Origin: Streptomyces sp. NRRL B-24484 | Lineage (GTDB): Bacteria; Actinomycetota; Actinomycetes; Streptomycetales; Streptomycetaceae | DNA: 64,000 nt | Direction: 5' to 3' | Assembly (NCBI RefSeq): GCF_000717715.1 | Contig: NZ_JOAI01000003.1 | Location: 124,001 to 188,000, forward strand | In this document: in pieces, positions 1 through 8,099 of the stretch | How positions within the stretch are numbered: the stretch's first letter is position 1 | Layout: each line of letters opens with the position of its first letter | Notes under the pieces: model-generated | Database searches by the model: none | What the model was told of the DNA's origin: nothing | What the model saw: only the letters and a program-made list of their open reading frames with translations | Program-made: the position numbers and the translations under genes

Positions 1-609
1 GTCGGCCACGCCGAGGTCGGGCCGGTAGTCGCTGCCGGCGTTGTGGACGAAGTCGCCGACATCGGCGTAGTCGGGGTCGCGCTGCGCCGCGAACGCAAAG
101 GCAGTGACGACCAGTACCGGCAGCAGAAGGCCGAGGATCTCCACCCGGCGGAACAGCGGCCGGCCCGGCACCAGCGGGACACCGGGGGCGCCCGGGACGG
201 GCGGGGCCAGCCTGCGGATCTTCGCCAGCGCGACCAGGTTGACCAGCGCGGTGACCGGATTGATCACCGTCGAGGCGATGCCCCACCAGCCCTGCCAGAG
301 GCTCTTCGCCGTCATGTCCCGGAAGACGGCGGTGCCGCAGTCGCGGCAGAACGGGCCGCGCGGCTTGAGGAAGCGCATCACCACCAGGAAGCCCTGGTGG
401 CCGCGGACGGTGGCCTGCACGGCCGGCACCGAGCCGCAGCAGCGGCAGAACGGGCCCGCGGAGAACGGCACCGACCCGGCGGCCGGGCCGGGGTCGGCCG
501 CGGCCTGCCCGGGGCGGGCGGTGCGGACACGGGCACCGGGCCCGTCCCCGCACCGTCGGCGGGGGCCGCGGCCGGGTCGGACGGGAGCTGCGGTGCGGGT
601 ACGGACATG
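1..609 (-). pseudogene. LppU/SCO3897-like zinc-ribbon membrane protein, partial, frame broken
   Basis: The downstream part, from about 471 to the window edge, encodes two CxxC-type knuckles (FCRCCGS and FCRDCGT), the stretch RDMTAKSLWQGWWG, a membrane-embedded segment, a second hydrophobic segment (LGLLLPVLVVTAFAF) and the start of an extracytoplasmic domain. This is the layout of the LppU/SCO3897 family. A Pro/Ala-rich N-terminus starting at ATG 609 (MSVPAPQLPSD) is the natural beginning, but it sits in a different frame. The two join if one base is missing near 505-515, in a C/G-rich run. An internal GTG at 471 could instead start a short product. The 3' end lies outside the window. Either a true frameshift or a sequencing error is possible. 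Confidence 0.6.
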
Positions 610-809
610 CGGATCCGCTGCGGGAGTGGTTCCGGGGGTGGGCAGGCGGACGCCACCGGTGCGCACCGACGGCGCGGCACCGGATTTCCGGCGGCCCGGC
701 GCACGGTGTCCGGACGCTGCGTCAGATCGTCCGCGGGGCTGCCCGATCGGTCGGCGGGTCCCGGAAAACCGCTGGACAGGCGGACGACGGGTGGAAGATC
801 ATCCACCCG

Positions 810-1316
810 ATGACTACACGAACCGATGTACCAGCGGCCCTGGACGAGCGCACCCAGCTCATCACCTTCCTCGACTACGCCCGCGCCACCGCACGGGCCA
901 AGTGCGAGGGGGTCAGCGCCGAGGACGCCCGCCGCGCTCCCCTGCCGGGCTCGCCCCTGATGACCCTCGCCGGCCTGATCAACCATCTCCGGTGGGTCGA
1001 GCACTGGTGGTTCGAGGTCATGTTCCTCGGTGAGGAGGACCGCGGCCCCTGGACGGAGGAGGATCCCGACCGGGAGATGCGGATCGCCGTCGACCGCCCG
1101 CTCGACGAGCTGCTCGCCGAGTACGAGGCGGCGTGCGCCCGCCACAACGAGCTGATCGCCGCCAACTCCCTGGACTCGGTGGCGAAGCGGACCCGGCGCG
1201 ACGGCGGGCGGTTCGACCTGCGCTGGATCGTCCTCCACCTGATCGAGGAGACCTCCCGGCACAACGGGCACCTCGACGTGCTCCGCGAGATCGTGGACGG
1301 CACCACCGGCTCCTGA
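810..1316 (+). CDS. DinB superfamily protein (DUF664, mycothiol-transferase type)
   Basis: A 168-residue helical protein. The signature is a first helix with NHLRWVEHWWFEVMF, then a late HLIEETSRHNGHLDVLREIVDG helix. These supply the His triad (NH, EE..RH, GH) that binds a divalent metal in DinB/DUF664 four-helix bundles. Actinobacterial members are mostly unassigned; related folds act as thiol-S-transferases with mycothiol. The ATG at 810 precedes a Thr/Asp-rich start and no better start is visible. The gene is monocistronic or paired with the VOC gene 64 bp downstream. The substrate is unknown. Confidence 0.88.
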   Translation: MTTRTDVPAALDERTQLITFLDYARATARAKCEGVSAEDARRAPLPGSPLMTLAGLINHLRWVEHWWFEVMFLGEEDRGPWTEEDPDREMRIAVDRPLDELLAEYEAACARHNELIAANSLDSVAKRTRRDGGRFDLRWIVLHLIEETSRHNGHLDVLREIVDGTTGS

Positions 1317-1380
1317 CGCGCCGTCGCGCGACGCATCGCGGTCGGGCCGGGCGGCCGGTCGTCCACGTACACTGACGGGC

Positions 1381-1764
1381 ATGGCGTGCCGCATCAGTGA
1401 ACTGGTCCTCGACGCAGCCGACCCCGGCCTGCTCGCGGCCTTCTGGCGCGAGGTGCTCGGCTACGTCGAGCTCGGCCGGGAGGACGACGGCAGCATCGAG
1501 ATCGGGCCGCCCGGCACGGGCTTCGGCGGCCCGCAGCCCACCCTCGTCATCAGCCCGTCCGAGGACCCGCGGCCGGCCAAGCTCCGGCTGCACATCGACG
1601 TCAGCGCCACCGACCGCGAGCAGGACGCCGAGCTGGAGCGGCTGCTCGCCCTCGGCGCCCGGCACGCCGACGTCGGCCAGACCGGTGCCGAGAGCTGGTA
1701 CGTCCTGGCCGACCCGGAGGGCAACGAGTTCTGCCTGCTGCGGCGCCGGATCGAGCCCGTCTGA
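1381..1764 (+). CDS. VOC family protein (glyoxalase/bleomycin-resistance fold)
   Basis: A 127-residue single-module VOC protein. It begins ISELVLDAADPGLLAAFW, typical of the first beta-alpha unit of the glyoxalase-like domain. It ends with the conserved WYVLADPEGNEFCLL motif, whose Glu is the usual metal ligand in this superfamily. The central PAKLRLHIDVSATDREQDAE segment matches the actinobacterial Glyoxalase_6-type subgroup. It follows the DinB gene on the same strand. The family includes lyases, dioxygenases and drug-binding proteins, and no substrate can be read from the sequence. Confidence 0.88.
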   Translation: MACRISELVLDAADPGLLAAFWREVLGYVELGREDDGSIEIGPPGTGFGGPQPTLVISPSEDPRPAKLRLHIDVSATDREQDAELERLLALGARHADVGQTGAESWYVLADPEGNEFCLLRRRIEPV

Positions 1765-1775
1765 CGGACGGCGGG

Positions 1776-2150
1776 TCAGCCGTCGTCGGACGGCCCCATG
1801 CCGAAGGAGTCGTGGACGGGTCGGACCTCGACCGCCACGACGTGGAAGTCGACCACCCGTCCGGCGATCTCGCGGGCCCGCTCCGGGCTCGCGCAGTCGA
1901 GCACGTAGTAGGCCGTCAGGTGGACGGGTGCGGCGGTGAGCGGCCCGTCCGACGGCACCGGGGCCTCGTCGTGCAGCCGGAGCACGGTCGTGTCGGCGGG
2001 GTAGGCCAGCCCGGCGCCGTTGAGCAGTTCGCCGGTGTCGGCGAGGTCCCGGTGCAGCGCCTCGTGCCGGGCGAACACCTCGGCCCGCTGCTCGGCGGTC
2101 ATCGCCGCGGTCGCGGCCGGGTCGGCGTACATCAGCACCATGTACTTCAC
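1776..2150 (-). CDS. YCII-related domain protein
   Basis: The 124-residue product MKYMVLMYADP..., with a GTG start at 2150, has the characteristic opening of YCII/DGPF proteins and continues with ARHEALHRDLADTGELLNGAGLAYP. That contains the conserved His and the sugar- or cofactor-like pocket region of the family. The C-terminal half (HLTAYYVLDCASPERAREIAGR) is also typical. Longer readings upstream lack family similarity, so GTG 2150 is preferred. It converges on the VOC gene, with 11 bp between stop codons. YCII proteins are often encoded near ECF sigma factors; one lies 3 kb away, but a link is not shown. Confidence 0.85.
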   Translation of the reverse strand: MKYMVLMYADPAATAAMTAEQRAEVFARHEALHRDLADTGELLNGAGLAYPADTTVLRLHDEAPVPSDGPLTAAPVHLTAYYVLDCASPERAREIAGRVVDFHVVAVEVRPVHDSFGMGPSDDG

Positions 2151-2264
2151 ACCGCCCAGCCTGGCACCGGTGCGGGCACTGCGGTGCGCGGATCCCGGAG
2201 CTGCCGCCCCCGGTGGGGCCGAACGTGTTTGCCGTGGCCGGCCGAGGCGGCCGATCATGCGGCC

Positions 2265-2573
2265 ATGAGACCCGAAACGGCGGCGTTCACCGCCGGCGGC
2301 CCGCTCCCCGACGAGGACGCGCACGAGGACGAGATCGCCCGGCGCGTCCGGCAACTGGAGGCGATCTCCCGCCCGGTCACCGCGGAGGAGGCGGCGCGGC
2401 TCGCGGAGTGCTTCGGCCCGGACGACTGCTACGGCGTCGCATGGTCCCTGCTGCACCTCGTGGAGTCCGGGCCCGGGCCGCTGCCGGTCGTCGAACCGGC
2501 GGCGGACGCGAACGAGTGGCACCACCGGCTCCGGTGGCGGGCCGTGAACGCCGGTCTCCTCCCGGAGGACTGA
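2265..2573 (+). CDS. Hypothetical small protein
   Basis: The 102-residue product begins MRPETAAFTAGG and contains DEIARRVRQLEAISRPVTAEEAARL, then CFGPDDCYGVAWSLLHLVESG. It is acidic and helical with no signal peptide or membrane segment. It resembles short uncharacterised Streptomyces proteins that follow regulatory or immunity genes, but I do not recognise a family. It diverges from the YCII gene, with 114 bp between starts. The codon pattern is strongly GC3, which supports a real gene. Confidence 0.7.
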   Translation: MRPETAAFTAGGPLPDEDAHEDEIARRVRQLEAISRPVTAEEAARLAECFGPDDCYGVAWSLLHLVESGPGPLPVVEPAADANEWHHRLRWRAVNAGLLPED

Positions 2574-2659
2574 CCCGGCCCCGGGCCGGTCGGGTCCGGG
2601 GCCGAACGCTCAGCCGGGGCGGCCGGCGCAGCGGGAAGTCAGGGTCGGCCGAGCGGTGG

Positions 2660-3667
2660 TCAGGCGAGTGCGGCGACGAACATGCCGGGCTCGTAGGAGC
2701 CGCCCTTCTGGTGCACGATCACGGCGAGCCGGTTGGCCGCGTTGATCAGGGCGACCAGGGAGACCAGCGTCCACACCAGTGCGCTGACGGCGACGGGCAG
2801 TTCGGCTCGGCCCAGGGAGAACGCGCCCGGCCGTCGGCCCAGCCGGCGGCGCACCGCGAGGTGGAGCACGATCGTCGCACCGTAGATGAGGGCCGGGAGG
2901 ATGGTCGACGCCGTGATCAGCTCCAGCAGGGCGGCGCCCGGGAGCGCGACCATCAGGACGACGCCCAGCGCGAGGATCGGCACCGTCGCCGGGATCGGGG
3001 TCCGCGTCCGGGGGTGGACCCGGCGCATCACCCGGTGCACGGGGAAGCGGGCGTCGCGGGACATCGCGAAGACGAGCCGTGAACAGGACGTCATGACGAC
3101 GATCCCGGCGCCGAAGAAGGCGAAGCAGATCAGCACCAGCAGCACCCGTTCCGCCGCCGCGCCGAGGTGCTCCTGGATGAAGGACGGCCTGGACGAGCAG
3201 CACCACCAGCGTGATCACCCGCGCGGTGCCCTCGTCGGGCGCGATGTCGGCGAGCGGCATGAACGCCTGGCTGGCCGGCGCGTTGTCGATCGCCACCACC
3301 GCGATGGCGAGGTAGCAGAAGGTCAGCCACCCGAACCACCAGCCGACCCGAGACTGCCCGGCCGCGAGGCCCACTGGTACGAGGAGCCGCTGAGCGGGAT
3401 GCGGGCGGCGAACTGCGCCACCACCAGCGCCACCAGGGTCTGGCCGACGGCCGCGACGATCCACAGCCAGATCCCGACCGGACCCGCGGACCGCAGCACG
3501 TCGTCGTGGGTGGCGAAGATCCCGACGGCCACCGAGATGAACGCGAACGAGATCGCGAACACCTGGAACGAGCCGAGCGAGCGCTGCAGCTCCTGCCGGT
3601 AGCCGCCCGCCTCGACCGCGCTCCCGCCGTCGTGCGCGTCCGTCGACACCTCCGCCACCGCGGCCAC
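2660..3667 (-). pseudogene. APC-type amino acid permease remnant (frameshifts plus internal deletion)
   Basis: Permease fragments lie in order across several frames. Reading from the GTG at 3667, preceded by GGAGGG, they are: LQRSLGSFQVFAISFAFISV and FAARIPLSGSSYQWASR; then GWWFGWLTFCYLAIAVVAIDN and ARVITLVVLLVQAV in a second frame; then IQEHLGAAAERVLLVLICFA, SRLVFAMSRDARFP and LPALIYGATIVLHLAVRRRLG in a third. These match TM1-2, TM5-6 and the last third of APC/BAT1-like permeases. About 100 or more residues that should lie between VQAV and IQEHLG are absent. With at least two frame changes and a deleted core, the gene cannot make a transporter. Confidence 0.82.
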
Positions 3668-3829
3668 CTCACCCTCCGTCAGCCCTCGGCCCGCCGCCGG
3701 ACCGGCCGGGCGGACGCGCGGCCGGTCTCTCCCGTGCGGCGTCCATGTCACGTTCCGCGGCGGCCGACGCGCAGGACCGGGCCCCCGTTCGGACGCCCGG
3801 CCGAAGCCCGCGGGGGCAGCGGCGACGGG

Positions 3830-4666
3830 TCAGGCGGGCGGGGGTGCGGTGCGGTGGGCGAGGTGGCGGGCCCGGGCGGCGGTGAGGGCGTGCCGCAGCT
3901 CGTCCTCCGGGACCTCGGGGGCGAGGCCGGTCCGCCCCGGGTTCTGGCGCCGGCAGTCGCAGGGCCTGCGGTGGGTGCGGCCGGCGGTCGAGGTGTCGAG
4001 CAGCTCCAGCAGGGCGGCGAGGCGAGCGCGTCCGCGGACGGCTGCGCGTGCCCGGTCGGCCGCGTCGAGCAGGCGCAGCTCCCACCGCAGGGCGCAGTAC
4101 GCACAGGACGGGACGGCCGCCCGGTCGGCCTCGGCCAGCTCGGCGAGGGCGGCGCGGACGGTCGCGGGCAGGGCTTCGTCGGCCGCGGCCCGCAGCAGCA
4201 GGAGGTCGAGCGGCTCCCGGTCCCCCGGGTCGCACCAGGCGAGCCGCAGCAGGGTCGAGGCCAGCAGCTGGTCCTCACCGTCCGAGCTGGGCGCGACGAG
4301 GTGGATCCGGGTCAGCAGCTGCTCGTCCCCCGGCGTCTCCCGCCGGTCCGCCGCGCGCCGGACCTCCCAGTCCAGTTCGAACCGTACGGCGGCCTCGCCG
4401 CCCGGCGGGTCCAGCGGGTACTCCAGGACGCACTGCCGTCCGGTCCGGACGGTCGGCGTGAGCTCGGTGCAGGTCCGGGTGCCGTCGGCGGCGGTGCGGA
4501 TCCGCCGCACCCGCACGACCGGGCGGGCCAGCGGCATCACCAGCCGCAGCACCGGGCCGCGGGCCGGCCACCCCGGGCCCGGCGGCACCACCCCGACGGA
4601 CGACCGGCCGCCGTCGAGGCCGACCGGCACCGACTCCTCGTGCGTGACGTCCAGTTCCCAGCCCAA
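3830..4666 (-). CDS. Hypothetical protein
   Basis: A 278-residue protein. The TTG start at 4666 is preceded by GGGAG at suitable spacing. The N-terminal half looks beta-rich (VPVGLDGGRSSVGVVPPGP, RPVVRVRRIRTAADG). The C-terminal half is helical and rich in Ala/Leu, with three Cys-containing spots: CAYCALRWELRLL, CDCRRQ and a solitary Cys. CAYC plus CDC could hold a metal, but the spacing fits no motif I know. It has no signal peptide or membrane segment. It stands between a dead permease and an ECF sigma factor on the same strand. I do not recognise a family. Confidence 0.65.
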   Translation of the reverse strand: MGWELDVTHEESVPVGLDGGRSSVGVVPPGPGWPARGPVLRLVMPLARPVVRVRRIRTAADGTRTCTELTPTVRTGRQCVLEYPLDPPGGEAAVRFELDWEVRRAADRRETPGDEQLLTRIHLVAPSSDGEDQLLASTLLRLAWCDPGDREPLDLLLLRAAADEALPATVRAALAELAEADRAAVPSCAYCALRWELRLLDAADRARAAVRGRARLAALLELLDTSTAGRTHRRPCDCRRQNPGRTGLAPEVPEDELRHALTAARARHLAHRTAPPPA

Positions 4667-5024
4667 TGTGCGCTCCCTTCCCCGGCTACCGACGTACGGC
4701 CGGACGGCGCCGGTTGCACCCGGCCTCGCAGGCCGGCCCGTCGCGAAGCCGGGTCGCGGCGGGCAGGCCGGTCACGGAGAGGCGAGGTCGCCGACGAGCC
4801 GTTCGCGGCTGCGGTGCAGCACCTGGCGAGCGGGGTGGTACCCGCGGTCTCGGACACCGGCGCGGTGGCACCGCGTGGGCCGCTGCCGGGGTTCCGCACC
4901 CGCGGCCGGACCGGTGCTGCGGGCGCGTCGGACGGCCGCTCCGGGAGGGCCGGTGCACCGGACGGCCGCACCGGGCGGGCGCGGCCCGCGGCCCGGGCCA
5001 CGGTGCGGGCCGGGCCCGTCGGGG
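4667..5024. other. Gene-free stretch between minus-strand genes
   Basis: This 358-bp interval separates the sigma-factor stop from the start of the hypothetical gene. Open frames exist on both strands but show no protein-like composition. They are Arg/Pro/Gly-rich readings of GC-rich DNA. I see no clear hairpin, tRNA or repeat. Confidence 0.5.
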
Positions 5025-5849
5025 TCAGCAGGGTGCCACCGCTTCGGGCAGGGTGGTGGGTATCAGGGACGAGGTGACGATCCGGCGGTTGGCCCGGCGG
5101 AACTCGTCGGCCACGCGGCCGCAGCTCAGGCACTCGTCCAGGTGCCGCGCCAGCTCCCGGCCGCGCCGCCGGCCCGGGCGGCGGACGGCGCCGGCCAGCA
5201 GCGAGGTGAAGTAGCGGCACTCCAGGCCGGTGCCCTCGTCCACGTGAGCGCGCAGGTACGCCTCGCGCAGCCCGGAGCGGGCGCGGGCCGCGAGCGAGCG
5301 GACCCCGCTCGGGGTCATGCTCATCCGCTTGCCGACGGTGGCGGCGGACTCTCCCTCCACCACGAAGAACCAGAGCAGCACCTGCCAGCGCTCCGGGAGG
5401 GCGCGGAAGGCCCGGGCGATCAGCTCGGCCTCCTCCGCCGCGAGCAGCGCGTTCTCGGTGCCGGTCTCGTCGGCGAGGTGGTCGGCCCAGCTGTGGAAGT
5501 CCTCCGGCAGCACGACGCGGTCGGTGGTCTGGGCGCTCCACTCCATCGCCGTCCGGCGGACGCAGGCCTTCAGGTACGGCCGCCAGGCGTGCCGCGGGCC
5601 GCGGCCGCGGGCGACGGAGTGGTAGGTGCTGGCGTAGGCCTCGGCGGCGAGGTCCTGCGCGGTCTGCAGGTCGCGGCAGTAGCGGCGGGCGTAGGCGAGC
5701 ACCGCGCCGTGGTGGCGCGTGAACACCTCGGCCATCACCTCCCGGATGCGGGAGGTTCCGGTCGGGGCGGGGGCGGCGATCGCCTCCGCGAGTTCGGCGT
5801 CGCTCAGCGCGCTCAAACCGGACTCGGGGGTACTGGTACGAGGGGTCAC
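5025..5849 (-). CDS. ECF-type sigma factor with C-terminal zinc-binding domain
   Basis: A 274-residue sigma-70 family protein. Region 2 spans about residues 40-100 (FTRHHGAVLAYARRYC, AQDLAAEAYASTYHSV). Region 4 spans about 138-200 (ALPERWQVLLWFFVVEGES, then the helix-turn-helix TVGKRMSMTPSGVRSLAARA). The tail carries H236-x3-C240-x2-C243, the zinc signature of ZAS anti-sigma domains, so this factor may carry its own regulatory module. The GTG start at 5849 is set by AGGAGGAAC seven bases upstream. No separate anti-sigma gene is adjacent. ECFs with C-terminal extensions are common in Streptomyces. The target regulon is unknown. Confidence 0.9.
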   Translation of the reverse strand: MTPRTSTPESGLSALSDAELAEAIAAPAPTGTSRIREVMAEVFTRHHGAVLAYARRYCRDLQTAQDLAAEAYASTYHSVARGRGPRHAWRPYLKACVRRTAMEWSAQTTDRVVLPEDFHSWADHLADETGTENALLAAEEAELIARAFRALPERWQVLLWFFVVEGESAATVGKRMSMTPSGVRSLAARARSGLREAYLRAHVDEGTGLECRYFTSLLAGAVRRPGRRRGRELARHLDECLSCGRVADEFRRANRRIVTSSLIPTTLPEAVAPC

Positions 5850-6332
5850 CCTGTTCCTCCTCAGCTCTGGCCTTCTCACGGGGGGAGTTCGCGGGGCCTG
5901 GCCGGCGTGTCGGCCGCACGGGCCGGGACGGGGAACTGCCTGGACGAAAGGCATCGACGGCATTTCGCTGCTGGGGCCGTCGGGACGGTGTGGCGGAAGG
6001 GCCACAGCACACCAGTCCCACGGGTTTCAGTGCAACAGTCTTCAAAACGGCATCGCGCCGGACGATTCCGGATCCGAATGTGGGGGAATCGCGCGCATCG
6101 CATCACGGCTGCGTCTCGGCACCGCGGGGCGCGCTCCCACGCCTGGTGGGAGCGTCGGACGACACCCTGGCGCGCTCGCGTCAAGTGGAACGGCTGCGAA
6201 ATGCGCGGAAAGTTCATACAGCATTTGCATGGTTGAACGCCCCCGCAGGAGGCCTTGTGTGACAGTGTGTCAGCACCGCGATGTGACGCTCCGACACATG
6301 CCGAGCAGCGCACAGCGACAACTGGCATGCGA
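5850..6332. other. Gene-free, somewhat AT-richer stretch upstream of the sigma gene
   Basis: About 480 bp between the sigma factor start and the hairpin at 6333. It holds the most AT-rich bases of this part of the window (around 6040-6240), which suits promoters for the sigma gene. I cannot assign a clear -10/-35 pair. Short open frames are present but none has a good ribosome-binding site plus protein-like composition. Confidence 0.4.
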
Positions 6333-6377
6333 GAGGGCGGGGTTGCCACCGGCTGTACCGGTGGTAACCCCGCCCTC
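6333..6377 (-). terminator. Strong intrinsic hairpin
   Basis: Two 20-base arms (6333-6352 and 6358-6377) are complementary except for one position, which pairs as G-U in RNA. The loop is CTGTA. It lies 21 bp beyond the stop of the minus-strand gene ending at 6398 and closes the transcription unit that starts upstream near 7887 or 13655. There is no U-tract, as usual in Streptomyces. Confidence 0.85.
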
Positions 6378-6397
6378 TGGTTGCAGTCCGTGCTCGG

Positions 6398-6877
6398 CTA
6401 CCCGCCGCCGCCGGGGTGCTGGTGCGCCCCGGTGTGGTCCGCCCCGTTGACCACCTTTCCGCCCAGCAGGCCGTGGAGTTGGTCCGCGGTGGCGTCCGAG
6501 AGCACCACCACCCAGTCCTCCCCCACGAGGTAGGAACCGCCGTAGGCCTCGGCCTCGGTGATCCAGGACTGCTGGGCCCGGGGCTCCGGGAAGGTCGCGA
6601 TCCAGACCTCCTCACCGGCCGAGGTGCACAGGCCCTGCCGGAGGTCGGCCGTGTCGGCGGTGATCTCCGCCGTGCAGCCGATCCGCCGGGCCAGGTCCTC
6701 CACCGAGGTGCCGGCGGGGCGCTGGGCGGCCTGTGAGGTGCCGGCCAGTCCTCCCGGCCCCCAGAGGAGTTCGAAGACTCCGAGGAGGAGCAGGAGGACC
6801 AGCGCGGACCACTTCAGCGCGGTGCGGACGGTACGTTCGCCCCCCGGCGGTCCGAGGGCCGCGCTCAGGACCTTCAC
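6398..6877 (-). CDS. Membrane-anchored hypothetical protein
   Basis: A 159-residue protein with one N-terminal membrane segment (WSALVLLLLLGVFELLWG) and an extracytoplasmic domain. That domain contains VEDLARRIGCTAEITADTA, LCTSAGEEVWIATFPE and VVLSDATADQLHGLLGGKVV. Two Cys residues sit about 18 residues apart and may form a disulfide. The GTG start at 6877 overlaps the TGA of the upstream gene by 4 nt (GTGA), implying translational coupling. The likely job is tied to the repeat protein and redox genes upstream. The family is not recognised beyond similarity to small Streptomyces envelope proteins. Confidence 0.75.
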   Translation of the reverse strand: MKVLSAALGPPGGERTVRTALKWSALVLLLLLGVFELLWGPGGLAGTSQAAQRPAGTSVEDLARRIGCTAEITADTADLRQGLCTSAGEEVWIATFPEPRAQQSWITEAEAYGGSYLVGEDWVVVLSDATADQLHGLLGGKVVNGADHTGAHQHPGGGG

Positions 6878-7887
6878 TTGCCGGTCGCCGCCTTGCCCTG
6901 CGGGTTGATGGCGGTCCACGCGCCGTTGGCCAGGCCGTTGCCCAGCGCGTCGCCGGCACTCTTGTCACCGGTGTAGAGGTAGGCGGGCGTGCAGTTGATG
7001 CTCAGCTGCCAGGTGCCGTCGGAGCGCTGCATCTTGCCGATCAGCTTCGGGTCCACGCCCTTGATCTTCTTCGGGTCGACCGGCGGCGCGGGCGTCCAGG
7101 TCTTCAGGCACTCCCCCTCGCAGTTGGAGCGCATCGGCCAGGCGGTGTCCTTGGCGAAGTGGTAGAGGGTCATGCCGTTGGCGTCCACCATGATCGGGCC
7201 GAGCTGCGGGTGGTTGAAGAGGGAGAGCTGCATGCCGGACGGGGCCTGCTGGGTCATCGACGGCATGGCGGTCGGCTGGGCGGTGGCGGTGGGCGCGGTG
7301 GCGCCGCCGGCCTTGGCCTTGCTGCCGTCCGGGGCCAGGGCGTGCCAGGTGCCGCCCACGCCCTCGCCCTTGGTGTCACCGGGCGCGGCGTCCTGCGCGT
7401 AGCGGTAGGCGGGCCAGCCGCCGACGGTCAGCTGCCGCGAGCCGTCGGCCCGGGTGATCTCGCCGAGCTTGCCGGCGTCGACGCCGGTGCCCGCCGTGGT
7501 GGCGTCGTCCTTCAGCACGGGCGGCCAGGTGGTGGCGCAGGTCCCCGAGCAGTTGGACGCCGGCGGCTTGGCGGTGTCCTTGTCGAAGCGGTAGAGGGTG
7601 AAGCCCTCGCCGTCCGTCATCACCGGGCCGAGCTTCTCGTCGACGCGGACGGCCAGTTGCCCGCCCGGCTTGCCCGCGGAGCCGGCCGGCGCGGAGGACC
7701 CGTAGTCCCCGTAGGCTCCGCCTCCGCCGGCCGGGGCCGGGGTACCGCCCGAGCCGGCCAACTGGCCGGCGTCGGCCTTGCCGTTGGCCGGGCTGGCGCT
7801 GCTGTTGGCGCTCCCGAAGGCCGCCATGAGCACGAGGCCGGCCAGCAGGAGGCAGACCGCCACGAGGCCGTATCGTTTCGTGGTCAT
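6874..7887 (-). CDS. SCO0930-type secreted protein with four Yx(FWY)xxD repeats
   Basis: A 337-residue exported protein. A signal segment (GLVAVCLLLAGLVLMAAF) and a Gly/Ala/Pro linker lead to two copies of a double module from the 'secreted repeat of unknown function' family (COG4315/Lipoprotein_15). Each module carries a Yx(FWY)xxD motif: YRFDKD, YRYAQD, YHFAKD and YLYTGD. Modules 1 and 3 add a paired-Cys loop (SNCSGTCATTWPP, SNCEGECLKTWTP). The homologues are called lipoproteins, but I see no lipobox Cys, so it may be released or stay membrane-anchored. ATG 7887 is favoured over TTG 7893 because of AAGGAAG spacing. Neighbours point to redox work at the envelope. Confidence 0.9.
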   Translation of the reverse strand: MTTKRYGLVAVCLLLAGLVLMAAFGSANSSASPANGKADAGQLAGSGGTPAPAGGGGAYGDYGSSAPAGSAGKPGGQLAVRVDEKLGPVMTDGEGFTLYRFDKDTAKPPASNCSGTCATTWPPVLKDDATTAGTGVDAGKLGEITRADGSRQLTVGGWPAYRYAQDAAPGDTKGEGVGGTWHALAPDGSKAKAGGATAPTATAQPTAMPSMTQQAPSGMQLSLFNHPQLGPIMVDANGMTLYHFAKDTAWPMRSNCEGECLKTWTPAPPVDPKKIKGVDPKLIGKMQRSDGTWQLSINCTPAYLYTGDKSAGDALGNGLANGAWTAINPQGKAATGK

Positions 7888-7960
7888 CGTCAAGATCTTC
7901 CTTGCCTTTCCATCGGTGGTGCTGTCGAGGGATCGCGGGTCAAGGTCGTTCGGTCAGGGG

Positions 7961-8050
7961 GTCGTTGGGATCAGGGGATCGTCGGGGTGAGTGGATCGTC
8001 GGGATCAGGGGTTCTCGTCGGGACAGGGATGTGGTCGGGACAGGGATGTG
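7961..8050. repeat. Degenerate 17-bp tandem repeat
   Basis: About five copies of a 17-bp unit resembling (G/A)TCGTCGGGATCAGGGG. Three imperfect copies fill 7961-8011, and two perfect copies of GTCGGGACAGGGATGTG fill 8017-8033 and 8034-8050. It occupies the spacer between the NuoF-like gene and the repeat-protein gene. Function unknown; it may affect mRNA structure between co-transcribed genes. Confidence 0.8.
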
Positions 8051-8099
8051 GTCGATTCGGGGGGTCGGACCGGGGGTGCGGCCGGTCAGGGGCGCGCGG

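Noticed and set aside
3849..6236. Long 795-codon open frame on the plus strand
   Set aside because: It lies antisense to the hypothetical and sigma-factor genes. Its translation is Arg/Ser/Ala low-complexity with no motif, a shadow of high-GC coding DNA.
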